Position numbers and translations under genes: made by a program. The notes under the pieces are model-generated. The model ran no database searches. It had not been told where the DNA came from and saw only the letters and a list, made by a program, of their open reading frames with translations. Below are positions 9,129 through 18,718 of a DNA stretch of 64,000 bases, one piece after another. The stretch covers positions 62,001 to 126,000 of the forward strand of contig NZ_ATXK01000007.1 in the NCBI RefSeq assembly GCF_000421645.1, given 5' to 3'. The DNA is from Aurantimonas coralicida DSM 14790 (GTDB taxonomy: Bacteria; Pseudomonadota; Alphaproteobacteria; Rhizobiales; Rhizobiaceae). How positions within the stretch are numbered: the stretch's first letter is position 1; every line of letters starts with the position of its first letter.

Positions 9129-10385
9129 ATGACAACATCATCCGACCTTACCACGAAGAGCAACCCCCGCGCGGCATCTGTGCGTATCGCAGGCCTTTCT
9201 CGCTGCAGGGCGAGGCGGCAGTTCACCCACGACCAGCGGCGCGGACCGCAGCCCAAATATGTTGATAGCGCTCGAACGCATCTCAATCGCGTTCTGATCG
9301 AGCCGAGATCAATTCGAGATATCACTGCGGAGGTCGAAGTGCTCAGGCAGGCAGCAGGCCGCAAGCGTTGTCTTCGAGCCGACGCGGCGGTTGTCACTGC
9401 CGGGATCGTGACGTTGGGGATCGAAGCTCAGAACTTCTTCGCCGGGCAAGTCATAGCCGTTCAAGACGCGATGATCCGCGCTACCGTGACAGCCGTCGCC
9501 GAACGGCTGCATACGACGGTCGAGAGCCTTGTGATCCACTGTGACGAGAGCGCTCCGCACGCGCATTTCGCGCTTCGCGCGGTAACCCACGACGGAATGC
9601 CAGTCAGCAAGATTGTCGACCGCTCCGTAACGTCTGAACTCCAGGACATTCTCTTCGAGACATTCGGGCTATACCTTCCGGGTATCGAGCGGGGCAATCG
9701 CAAGATTGATCGCATATCCGCGGGCGCTAACCCCAGCGAGACAATCAATCGAACGGTCCGAGAGCTGCATCTGGATTTGCCAATCGAGCGCGATCTCCTT
9801 CTCGAGGAGAACAATGCATTGCACGCGGAAAACGCCGCATTGTGGGCGGAACACGCTGTATTGCGCGACGAGAAGGAGGCCCTCGCAGCAGCCAAACGAA
9901 ACCTCTCCGCTGAGGTTGAGGAAAAGCAGCGAGAACTCGCTGATCTTGGCAAGCGGAACGAGATTGCTCGAGGCGAAGCCTCCGACGCCAAACAACGTAT
10001 CACAGCTGCCGAGGCAGTCGTTCAGCTTCAGCAGAAGGCGTTAAAGGCTTTGAAAAGCGAAGGGCAGCGCGAACGTGACGCTCAAGCGCGCGACCGTGAT
10101 CGAGTTAATAATCTCGCACGGGAGCACGACTCTCTCCGACTCGGGATTGAGAAGTGTATCGACGGGACGTTCAAGATCGCTTTCGAAGTCGACGGCACGG
10201 CTCATATTGTCTGGGGTCAAAATCGAATGAATCGAGCGCAATGGGCTGCGATTAAGCCGCAGATCACACCTGGACTGCGGCTTCTTCTCCCGCTTATCGC
10301 CTCCGTCTGTCAGATCCCGGTCGGCGGCATGCTGGGTCACGACGGCGAGCATGCCGGGCGAGGTTTCCAACCCGGTAACAAGTGA
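9129..10385 (+). CDS. MobV/Pre-family plasmid mobilisation relaxase
   Basis: 418 residues. Relaxases of this family nick oriT to start plasmid transfer. Visible motifs: the N-terminal RQFTHDQR region (like HNxR in MobM), ARTHLNR as motif II, and the metal-binding triad in HCDESAPHAHF (about residue 138-148). Residues about 220-330 form a long coiled coil (ENNALHAENAALWAEHAVL and following). The codon use is clearly richer in A/T than the flanking genes, a sign of transfer. ATG 9129 is chosen; an upstream start at 9000 would overlap the candidate oriT. No replication or type IV secretion genes are near. Confidence 0.82.
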   Translation: MTTSSDLTTKSNPRAASVRIAGLSRCRARRQFTHDQRRGPQPKYVDSARTHLNRVLIEPRSIRDITAEVEVLRQAAGRKRCLRADAAVVTAGIVTLGIEAQNFFAGQVIAVQDAMIRATVTAVAERLHTTVESLVIHCDESAPHAHFALRAVTHDGMPVSKIVDRSVTSELQDILFETFGLYLPGIERGNRKIDRISAGANPSETINRTVRELHLDLPIERDLLLEENNALHAENAALWAEHAVLRDEKEALAAAKRNLSAEVEEKQRELADLGKRNEIARGEASDAKQRITAAEAVVQLQQKALKALKSEGQRERDAQARDRDRVNNLAREHDSLRLGIEKCIDGTFKIAFEVDGTAHIVWGQNRMNRAQWAAIKPQITPGLRLLLPLIASVCQIPVGGMLGHDGEHAGRGFQPGNK

Positions 10386-10871
10386 TCAATGACGTGCTCC
10401 CCCTTCGGAGCATGGCGGACGCCCTGGACCGTGATGCGCCAGCGGGGCTTGCTCTTCAGTGAGCTGGTGCACCGGTCGCGGCCCGGATCCGCCAACAGAC
10501 AAGCATGCTCAGCGCGTCCTGCCGACCGGGCCGCTCGGCAACAGGACCGGGGATTGGGGGCTACAGCATAGGGAACCCGATGGAGGCCTTGGGGGTGCGG
10601 CAATCGAATTGGCACTCAGGTTTCGGAAATCACCCCAGTTCCGGATCGATCGTGTCCTCCGTGGCCTCATCTTGTTCCGCCTTTGTCGGGCTCTCGAGAT
10701 TGGCGCCAACTCGACGACTGCTTGGGGTCGATAAAGGTGACATGATCTATCGAGATCATCAATGAAGAGGTGCGTTCCGAGCGGTCCAGCCACCGTCGAT
10801 CCGCCGTCGACGCGCTCTGTGGACGGCAACCGAGTTGGATCTCCCTGATGACGATGCTGGGTGTTCTAGAC
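10386..10871. other. 486-bp gap between relaxase and phosphoesterase genes
   Basis: Lower GC than the chromosome around it. Several short open frames overlap on both strands (for example 10337-10615 minus), but none resembles a known family or has a good ribosome binding site. I regard it as eroded mobile-element DNA. Confidence 0.4.
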
Positions 10872-11672
10872 TTAGCCTGCAACGCCCAGAACCCGGTTCG
10901 CATAGAACCCCGCCCGCTCATCGGCACGGCCAAGCGGGTTTGAAACGATCCGTGTGTGTCCAACCCTGTAGTCACGGGCCGCATGGATATGCCCGTGGAT
11001 CCAGATCCGTGGCCGCCACGTCTCGATCGCAGGCTCGAGGTCCGACGCGTAACAATGGTCCAGCGGGTCGTGCGGCAGCGCCAGGGAGCGCAGGCTCGGC
11101 GCATGATGCGTGACCACGATCGTACGACGTGGAACGATGTCACCGGCGAACGCGTCGGCGAGGAACCGGCACGAGGCACGGTGCCAGGCGAGCGTCGTCG
11201 CCGGCGTGATCCGCCGCGAGCGCCGGGTCGACGAGATGCGGTGGATGAAGCGGTAGTCGTTCATCCCACGTCTTGCTGCCGCATGGGCCTGCGCGCGGCT
11301 GACGTGGTTGTGCGACCGCAGATCGGTCCAGAGCGTTGCGCCGAGGAATGTCAGGCCATTGATCGTCGCGGCCTCGTCGGACAGGAGCGTGATCCCGAAC
11401 CTGGCGGCCAGGTCACGACCCGCCTGAAGCTCCTCCTCGACGGTAAAGCCATACGGCGAGCCATCGCGGTACCAGTCGTGATTGCCGGGGACATAGATCG
11501 TCGGCACGCCGGCAAACCGCTCTCCCAGCCATTTGAGCGAGGCCGTCAGCCTGCCGGCGCAGTCGCCCGCAACAACGGCAATGTCGAACGCCGCGGTGAT
11601 CTCGCTCGCCGGATCGAAGGAGCGGCCGCCGTCATTCTGGTGAAGGTCCGACAGGACGAGCAGCCGTGTCAT
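10872..11672 (-). CDS. Calcineurin-like metallophosphoesterase
   Basis: 266 residues with the full metal-site series: LSDLHQ (DxH), AGDCAG, PGNHDWY (GNHD), VTHHAPS and GHIHAARD. Substrate unknown. Its ATG overlaps the last bases of the M41-like fragment upstream by 4 nt, so the two are co-translated. My recollection is that this enzyme is found next to AAA/M41 protease-like genes on rhizobial plasmids and islands, which fits its place between a relaxase and a tRNA. Confidence 0.8.
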   Translation of the reverse strand: MTRLLVLSDLHQNDGGRSFDPASEITAAFDIAVVAGDCAGRLTASLKWLGERFAGVPTIYVPGNHDWYRDGSPYGFTVEEELQAGRDLAARFGITLLSDEAATINGLTFLGATLWTDLRSHNHVSRAQAHAAARRGMNDYRFIHRISSTRRSRRITPATTLAWHRASCRFLADAFAGDIVPRRTIVVTHHAPSLRSLALPHDPLDHCYASDLEPAIETWRPRIWIHGHIHAARDYRVGHTRIVSNPLGRADERAGFYANRVLGVAG

Positions 11673-12085
11673 GCCGGCCCTCCATGGTCAGGATCCATGA
11701 AGCCGTGGTTCCTTGCGAACTCTGCGAGCGCCGCCCGTCCGAGAACACGCCGTTCGAGGGCAAGATCGGCGAGCGCCTCAATCGCGGCCCGGTGCCGTCG
11801 CACGAGAACGATCGTCTCGGCATAGAGCCGTGCCAGCCGACGGTGGACGGCCGCGCCGTCGATCTGTGCGCCATGCACGAGCGTGCCGCCGAACCCGAGG
11901 GAGGTCTCCGCATTCGCAACGATGCGGGTCACCTGGGCAAGGTCGGAACTGGCAGAGCCACCGGCTCCTGCCGAGGGCGAGCCAAGAATGACCTCTTCGG
12001 CGGCACGACCGGCGAGCATGCAGACCGCCTCCCTGACGACATCACCGGGGAGCCCCTCGAACGACGCCTCCGAATCATCTTCCAT
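11669..12085 (-). pseudogene. M41 (FtsH-like) peptidase, C-terminal fragment
   Basis: About 138 residues resembling the end of an FtsH-type metalloprotease: GRAAEEVILG followed by GASxxDL-like GSASSDLAQVT, then a helical tail. The AAA+ ATPase and the HExxH zinc site that should precede it are absent; the frame runs to the right into the tRNA gene at 12172 instead. ATG 12085 is the first plausible start; a start at 12205 would translate part of the tRNA. It could still be expressed with the phosphoesterase gene (4-nt overlap), but not as an active protease. Confidence 0.6.
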
Positions 12086-12171
12086 GTTATGCACGATGTT
12101 ATGCAGTTCGGGCTCTGTCGAGTCCGAATTCGCGCAAACTGGCAAGCGATTGCAATTACTTAGGTAGCTTT

Positions 12172-12248
12172 TGGTGGGCCCGGCAGGACTCGAACCTGCA
12201 ACCAAGCGGTTATGAGCCGCCGGCTCTGACCAATTGAGCTACAGGCCC
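12172..12248 (-). tRNA. tRNA with CAU anticodon, probably tRNA-Ile2
   Basis: 77 nt including an encoded CCA. Acceptor stem GGGCCTG pairs with CGGGCCC; the anticodon loop is CTCATAA on a GGCGG/CCGCT stem, and the T arm GCAGG-TTCGAGT-CCTGC is standard. The acceptor and anticodon stems look more like alphaproteobacterial tRNA-Ile2 (C34 modified to lysidine) than elongator or initiator Met, but anticodon CAU alone cannot settle this. The 3' end faces the mobile-element remnants, the usual side for integration. Confidence 0.88.
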
Positions 12249-12417
12249 GCCGGGGATGGGCGTAGCGCAAAGGCTGGCGCCACTCAAGCGGGAGCGCGGT
12301 AGGCCGGTGATGTGGTGAGGGTTCTGCGGGCGCCTGCAGATGATTTCGTGTTGACGCCGCAATGCGACCATAGAAGAGCGGTCCCTGTCACCTTCCATCA
12401 ACGGAGAGTCAGCGTCC

Positions 12418-13167
12418 ATGAACCGCCGCTTTAGTCCCCTGATCGCCACCCTGATTCTCGTCGCTTCGCCGGCCGCCGCGCTGGCGCAGGCCGGCGGGCC
12501 GCAGCCCGCCACAGAGGCGGCCGCGCGCACCCTCGTCGTGACAGGAACCGGCGAGGCCCGGGCGAGGCCCGACGTTGCCATGACCAGTTTCACCGTGCTG
12601 CGCTCGGCCAAGACCGCACGCGAGGCCCTCGACGCGGCCAATGCCGCGATGCGGGAAGTGACGTCCGGCATGCGGGCGCTCGGCATCGCGGACCACGACC
12701 TGCAGACCTCCGGCTTCTCGATCAATCCGCAATATCGCTACGACAACCAGAATGACGGTACCCAGAAGCCGCCGGAGATCGTCGCCTACGAGGTGCGCAA
12801 CAGCCTGACCGTGCGGGTGCGCGACATTGCGAAGCTCGGCGAGATCCTCGACCGGGCGGTGACGCTCGGGGTCAATCAGGGCGGCGAGATCAGTTTCGAC
12901 GTCGCCGAGCCGCAGGAGGCGCGCAATGCGGCGCGGCAGGAGGCGGTTGCGGACGCCATGGCCACGGCGAAGGTGCTCGCGGAGGCGGCGGGCGTGACGC
13001 TCGGCCCGGTTCGCGAGATCAGCGAAAGCGGCGGTCAGATGCCGCCGCAGCCCATGGGCCGGTCGATGAAGATGATGGCGGCGGAGGCGGCGCCCAGCGT
13101 TCCGGTCGAGACCGGCGAGAACAGCTTCGATGCCAGCGTGCGCATGGTGTTTTCCATCGCCGACTGA
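12418..13167 (+). CDS. SIMPL (DUF541) domain periplasmic protein
   Basis: 249 residues. A signal peptide (residues 1-24, ending LAQA) is followed by the SIMPL domain: VVTGTGEARARPDVAMTSF at the start, the ISxNPQYxY stretch, and a C-terminal block of repeated alpha/beta units. Members such as YggE are periplasmic and linked to stress protection; the biochemical role is unclear. The ATG at 12418 has a GGAGAG-type ribosome binding site about 10 nt upstream. Confidence 0.85.
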   Translation: MNRRFSPLIATLILVASPAAALAQAGGPQPATEAAARTLVVTGTGEARARPDVAMTSFTVLRSAKTAREALDAANAAMREVTSGMRALGIADHDLQTSGFSINPQYRYDNQNDGTQKPPEIVAYEVRNSLTVRVRDIAKLGEILDRAVTLGVNQGGEISFDVAEPQEARNAARQEAVADAMATAKVLAEAAGVTLGPVREISESGGQMPPQPMGRSMKMMAAEAAPSVPVETGENSFDASVRMVFSIAD

Positions 13168-13240
13168 CACGCCGCGGTCCGCGCGGCGGACAGGGCAGCG
13201 GCCCCGCCCCGGCATCTTCCGGGCGCGGAGGCCGAGAGGG

Positions 13241-13591
13241 TCAGCGGCGGCGGAAGCTGATCACCGGGCAGCCGCGCTCGCGGGCAAAGCGGACCACGGC
13301 GCGGTGGCCGCGCGAGTGACCGGCGACGACGACGGCGCGACGGTTGGCCCGGCGGACATGGGCCCGGTGGACGCCCATGTTGCGTGCCTTGCGCACGGCG
13401 CGGCGCGGCGAACAGGCGACACGGCCGTGGTGGCCGCGGCGGACATGGCGCACGGGCTGGGCTGCATGGCCGGAGCCGATGGTGACGCCGAAGCGCAGGC
13501 CATCGGCGGCGGCCGGGGCGGTGGCGGTCGCGACACCGCCGGTGGCGAGCGCGGCAACGACACAGATCGAGCGGGCGAAAGACTGGAACAT
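13241..13591 (-). CDS. Small secreted basic protein of unknown function
   Basis: 116 residues: a signal peptide (about 1-29, ending APAAADG) and a mature part extremely rich in Arg and His, with repeated RRA/HR motifs. I do not recognise the family. Similar short basic exported proteins are common in Hyphomicrobiales. A GGAGA-like site precedes the ATG at 13591. Frame choice is supported by the signal peptide; alternative frames on both strands here give no such feature. Confidence 0.55.
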   Translation of the reverse strand: MFQSFARSICVVAALATGGVATATAPAAADGLRFGVTIGSGHAAQPVRHVRRGHHGRVACSPRRAVRKARNMGVHRAHVRRANRRAVVVAGHSRGHRAVVRFARERGCPVISFRRR

Positions 13592-13782
13592 CGGGGCGTC
13601 TCCTCTTTGGGGTCCGGCGGGCAGACACGCCGCCTGGACCGCATTGGCCGAAGTCCGATCGCAAGGCCGCCGGACAGCGTGCGGCGGAAGGAGCGATCGC
13701 CTCCCCGCCCGTTCGGCAAGGAGTGACCCGAGATTAGGAGAGCGGGACTGAACGCTGCCGGAACCGGCCGTTCATCGACGGT

Positions 13783-14406
13783 TCAGCCGGCATCCGCCAG
13801 GATGGCGCGCATCCAGAACTGCATGGTCTTGTCGGTCTCGGCCGCCTCGCCGAGATCGCGCCACGCCATGGTCGCCGTCAGGCCAGGCACCGGCCGATAG
13901 CCGCGCTTGTGCCAGAAGTCGTCCAGCGGCCGGTAGTCCGCGGGCCGCGCCGGATGGTCGACGGGCCGCTCGACGGCGCAGAAGGCAGTGACGGCAAAGC
14001 CCTGTTCGGCCGCGGCCGCCTCACGGCCGTCGAAGAAAAGGTGGCCGATGCCCCTACCCCGCCATTGCGGATCGAGGACCGATTCGCCGAGATAGAAGAC
14101 GCCGGCCGGGTCGATGCCGTGGGCGGCGAAACTCGCGGCGAGCTGCGGCTGGTGATCGCCCAGCGGCGCCGCCGTCGCGGCACCGACGAGCCGGCCGTCC
14201 CCTGCCCGTGCGGCGACGATCACCGCCCCCGGCGAGGCGGCATAGGTGGCGAGGTAGCGCCGCTCGTAGTGGCGGTCGCCCTCATAGAGATAGGGAAAGG
14301 CGCTGAAGACGGAGATCCGCAGACCCGCCAGCTCGTCCAGCACGGCCTCGGCGGCCGCGCCCTGCAGCGTTGCGACCGACAGGCCCCCGGTATCGTCCCG
14401 CGTCAT
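13783..14406 (-). CDS. GNAT-family N-acetyltransferase
   Basis: 207 residues of the Gcn5-related fold. The acetyl-CoA loop reads ESVLDPQWRGRGIGHLFFDGRE (Q/RxxGxG/A motif, about residues 110-130), followed by a WHKRGYRP strand near 165. The substrate is unknown. Last of three minus-strand genes (SDR, NTF2-like, GNAT); its ATG overlaps the stop of the preceding gene by 4 nt. Confidence 0.8.
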   Translation of the reverse strand: MTRDDTGGLSVATLQGAAAEAVLDELAGLRISVFSAFPYLYEGDRHYERRYLATYAASPGAVIVAARAGDGRLVGAATAAPLGDHQPQLAASFAAHGIDPAGVFYLGESVLDPQWRGRGIGHLFFDGREAAAAEQGFAVTAFCAVERPVDHPARPADYRPLDDFWHKRGYRPVPGLTATMAWRDLGEAAETDKTMQFWMRAILADAG

Positions 14407-14810
14407 CGCGCCGAGACAGCCGCGATCCAGGCCTTGAGATTGTAGTAGGTGGTCACCCGCGTGATCTTGCCGTCGTCGATCTCGAAGAACTGGCCGGCGG
14501 GCACCGCGTAGCGCTGGCCGTTCGCTTCGGGCAGGCCCGGGGCGGTCGCCAGATATTCGCCATGGACGGTATATTCGGCGGCCGCGCGGCCGGAGTTCGC
14601 TGCGGTCATGACGACGATGTCGCTCAGCGTCTCGCGGTAATGGCGGGCCATCATGGCGAGAAAGTCGCGGAAGGCGGCGTGGCCGATCTCGCGGCCGCCC
14701 TCGTTCAAATCATGGGCGACGTCCTCGTGCAGGCAGTCGAGCATGGCGCTCCAGTCGCTGGCATTGAAGGCCGCGAGATAGCGCTCGATCAGCGCCGCAT
14801 TGTCGTTCAT
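14403..14810 (-). CDS. SnoaL/NTF2-like domain protein
   Basis: 135 residues with the cone-shaped NTF2 fold signature: LIERYLAAFNASDWSAMLDC at the start, then HEDVAHD, the central helix FRDFLAMMARHYRETL and a final ARVTTYYNL-like strand (TRVTTYYNLKAW). Polyketide-cyclase and isomerase-like proteins share this fold; no activity can be assigned. Coupled to the GNAT gene by a 4-nt overlap and 47 bp after the SDR gene. Confidence 0.8.
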   Translation of the reverse strand: MNDNAALIERYLAAFNASDWSAMLDCLHEDVAHDLNEGGREIGHAAFRDFLAMMARHYRETLSDIVVMTAANSGRAAAEYTVHGEYLATAPGLPEANGQRYAVPAGQFFEIDDGKITRVTTYYNLKAWIAAVSAR

Positions 14811-14857
14811 CGGAAGGCTCCGTCGGTTGGGCTGGGTCGGTTGCGGCGGGCTCGGGT

Positions 14858-15727
14858 TCAGCCGAGCAGGCGCTGCAGCTTGGTCGGAAGCGATTCGATC
14901 ACCGCGTCGGGCACGAAGAAGTCCGCGACCGGATCGCCGCCGCCCTCAGGTCCGTAGACCGAGAAATCGGTGACGCCCGTCTCGCGCAACAGCACCTCGT
15001 CGATGAAGAATTTGCCGGTGCACTCGCGCGACGGCCGGGTGAGGATCGCATGGGCGGCATCGGCGACGATCTGCGGCGAGCGGCTCATGCGGGCCATCTG
15101 GTCGCCGCCCAGAACGTTGCGGACTGCCGCGGTGTCGATGGCGGTCAGCGGCCAGAGCGAGTTGACCGCGATGCCGTCGCGGCGGAACTCCTCGGCCATG
15201 CCGAGGGTGCACATGGACATGCCGAACTTCGCCATGGTGTAGGCGACGTTGTTGCGGAACCATTTGGGGTCCATGTCGAGCGGCGGCGACAGGTTGAGGA
15301 TGTGCGGGTTCGCCGCCGTCTTCAGATGCGGAATGCAGGTCTTCGAGACGAGGAAAGTGCCCCGCGCATTGACGCCGTTCATCAGGTCGTAGCGCTTCAT
15401 CGGCGTGTCGAGCGTGCCGGTGAGCTGGATCGCCGAGGCATTGTTGATGCAGATATCGATGCCGCCGAAGCGGGCGACCGCCTGGTCGACCGCGGCCTGC
15501 ACCTGGTCCTCGTCGCGGATGTCGCAGACGACGGCGAGGCCCTTGCCGCCGGCCGCCTCGATTTCCTCGACCGCGGTGTGAATGGTGCCCGGCAGCTTGG
15601 GATGCGGCGTGTCGGTCTTGGCCGCCACGACGACATTGGCGCCGTCCGCCGCCGCCTTCAGCGCGATCGCGAGGCCGATGCCGCGCGAGCCGCCGGACAT
15701 GAAGATGGTCTTGTTTCGAAGTGTCAA
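14858..15727 (-). CDS. SDR oxidoreductase, HSDL2-like
   Basis: 289 residues. The NAD(P) loop GGSRGIGLAIA lies at residues 11-21, NNASAIQL about 95, and the catalytic YTMAK near 165. The ACAAKT-like VVAAKTDTPHPKLPGTIHT stretch and the TGKFFIDEVLL end are typical of the hydroxysteroid dehydrogenase-like 2 branch, often linked to fatty acid metabolism. I chose the TTG at 15727 because GGGGAGG lies 6 nt before it; the frame extends further upstream but without a better start. Confidence 0.82.
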   Translation of the reverse strand: MTLRNKTIFMSGGSRGIGLAIALKAAADGANVVVAAKTDTPHPKLPGTIHTAVEEIEAAGGKGLAVVCDIRDEDQVQAAVDQAVARFGGIDICINNASAIQLTGTLDTPMKRYDLMNGVNARGTFLVSKTCIPHLKTAANPHILNLSPPLDMDPKWFRNNVAYTMAKFGMSMCTLGMAEEFRRDGIAVNSLWPLTAIDTAAVRNVLGGDQMARMSRSPQIVADAAHAILTRPSRECTGKFFIDEVLLRETGVTDFSVYGPEGGGDPVADFFVPDAVIESLPTKLQRLLG

Positions 15728-15862
15728 GGTTGGCCTCCCCGTTCGCCTGACCGGCGGGACATCATCATACTCGCCGGCACGTGTCGACCGCCGCCCCAAG
15801 GGCGCGTCGGGCCGTGGCGGTCGCTCCCCGGCAGCGCGCGCTCACCCTGCCGAGGTCCGGCA

Positions 15863-16156
15863 TCAACCGGCGAAGATCGCCTCGCCCTGCTCGTCGATCA
15901 CCTGCCGCCCCTTCATCAGCGCGAAGCGGGCAGCTTCCTCCTCGCTCTGGAACAGATCGGCGCGCACCAGCCGGTGCGTTCGGATCTCGCCGTCGATGGT
16001 CCGGGTGATGGTGGCGCAGAGCCGGAACTGACCGTCCTCGGCGATCGGCGTCGCGGCGATGTGGAACCCGTCATAGGTCTCTTCGGCCGCAACCCGCGCC
16101 GGCTTCGGCGCGGACGGTGCGGAACCTCCGCCGAACAGCTTCTTGAGAAAGGACAT
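15863..16156 (-). CDS. HlyU-family protein
   Basis: 97 residues. The pattern MSFLKKLFGGG, then YDGFHIAATPIAEDGQFRLC and THRLVRADLFQSEEEAA, is that of the HlyU family, small proteins named after the Vibrio haemolysin activator and widespread in alphaproteobacteria. A transcriptional role is inferred from the family name only. Monocistronic, upstream of the SDR operon. Confidence 0.85.
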   Translation of the reverse strand: MSFLKKLFGGGSAPSAPKPARVAAEETYDGFHIAATPIAEDGQFRLCATITRTIDGEIRTHRLVRADLFQSEEEAARFALMKGRQVIDEQGEAIFAG

Positions 16157-16414
16157 GGCTCTCCTTCGCGCGCTGGTGGCACCGGACGCATCTGCGCCGT
16201 CGACAGGAGGAGATAGCGGCCCTGCCGGTTCGGCAAGCCCGGGCGGGTGTCGGCCATGTCATGGAAGGAGATTGTGCCGGGCTGAGAGGGACCGTGCGGC
16301 ACCAGCCTGGAGCGGGTGCAGGGCTGCCGCAAGGCAGCAGGCGGGCATCGGCGCCGCCAACGAAAACGGCGCGCCGGCCCGGATGTCCGGAACCGACGCG
16401 CCGCCGATGATCGA

Positions 16415-18412
<1,998 letters not shown>

Positions 18413-18528
18413 GCGTGTCATTCTCCAATTCGCGCGTACCGCGCTGTCCGCCGTCGCGGACCGCGGACGCTGCGGTCATCTCGCCCGCCACCATGCGGCA
18501 CGAGCCGTAAACTTTCGCTTAACCATAA

Positions 18529-18549
18529 AGCGCCGTGCCACACGGCGCT
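18529..18549 (-). promoter_or_regulatory. Hairpin in the rpoD leader
   Basis: AGCGCCGTG-CCA-CACGGCGCT, a perfect 9-bp inverted repeat with a 3-nt loop, about 120 nt before rpoD. Read towards rpoD it is followed by TTTATGG, so it might act as a weak terminator for dnaG or as a leader structure. Confidence 0.4.
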
Positions 18550-18718
18550 GATCAAGCAGGACGACGCCCCCAAGAAGGGGCATGTAGCGGCAATTTCAAG
18601 CGCGGAGACCGGACGATTGCCCACGACCTCATCCATATGATGAGTCAAGTGCTTGAAAGCAATGGTCTACCTGCACGCAGCGGCAGTGCTCCAGGCTGCG
18701 GGCCGTCCGTCAGAATGG

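Noticed and set aside
12085-12205. N-terminal extension of the M41 fragment from 12205
   Set aside because: It would translate the 3' half of the tRNA gene; chance open frame.
12172-12248. Second copy of the tRNA 3' end as an attachment site
   Set aside because: I looked for it in the accessory region 5400-12170 and saw none, so no att pair is claimed.
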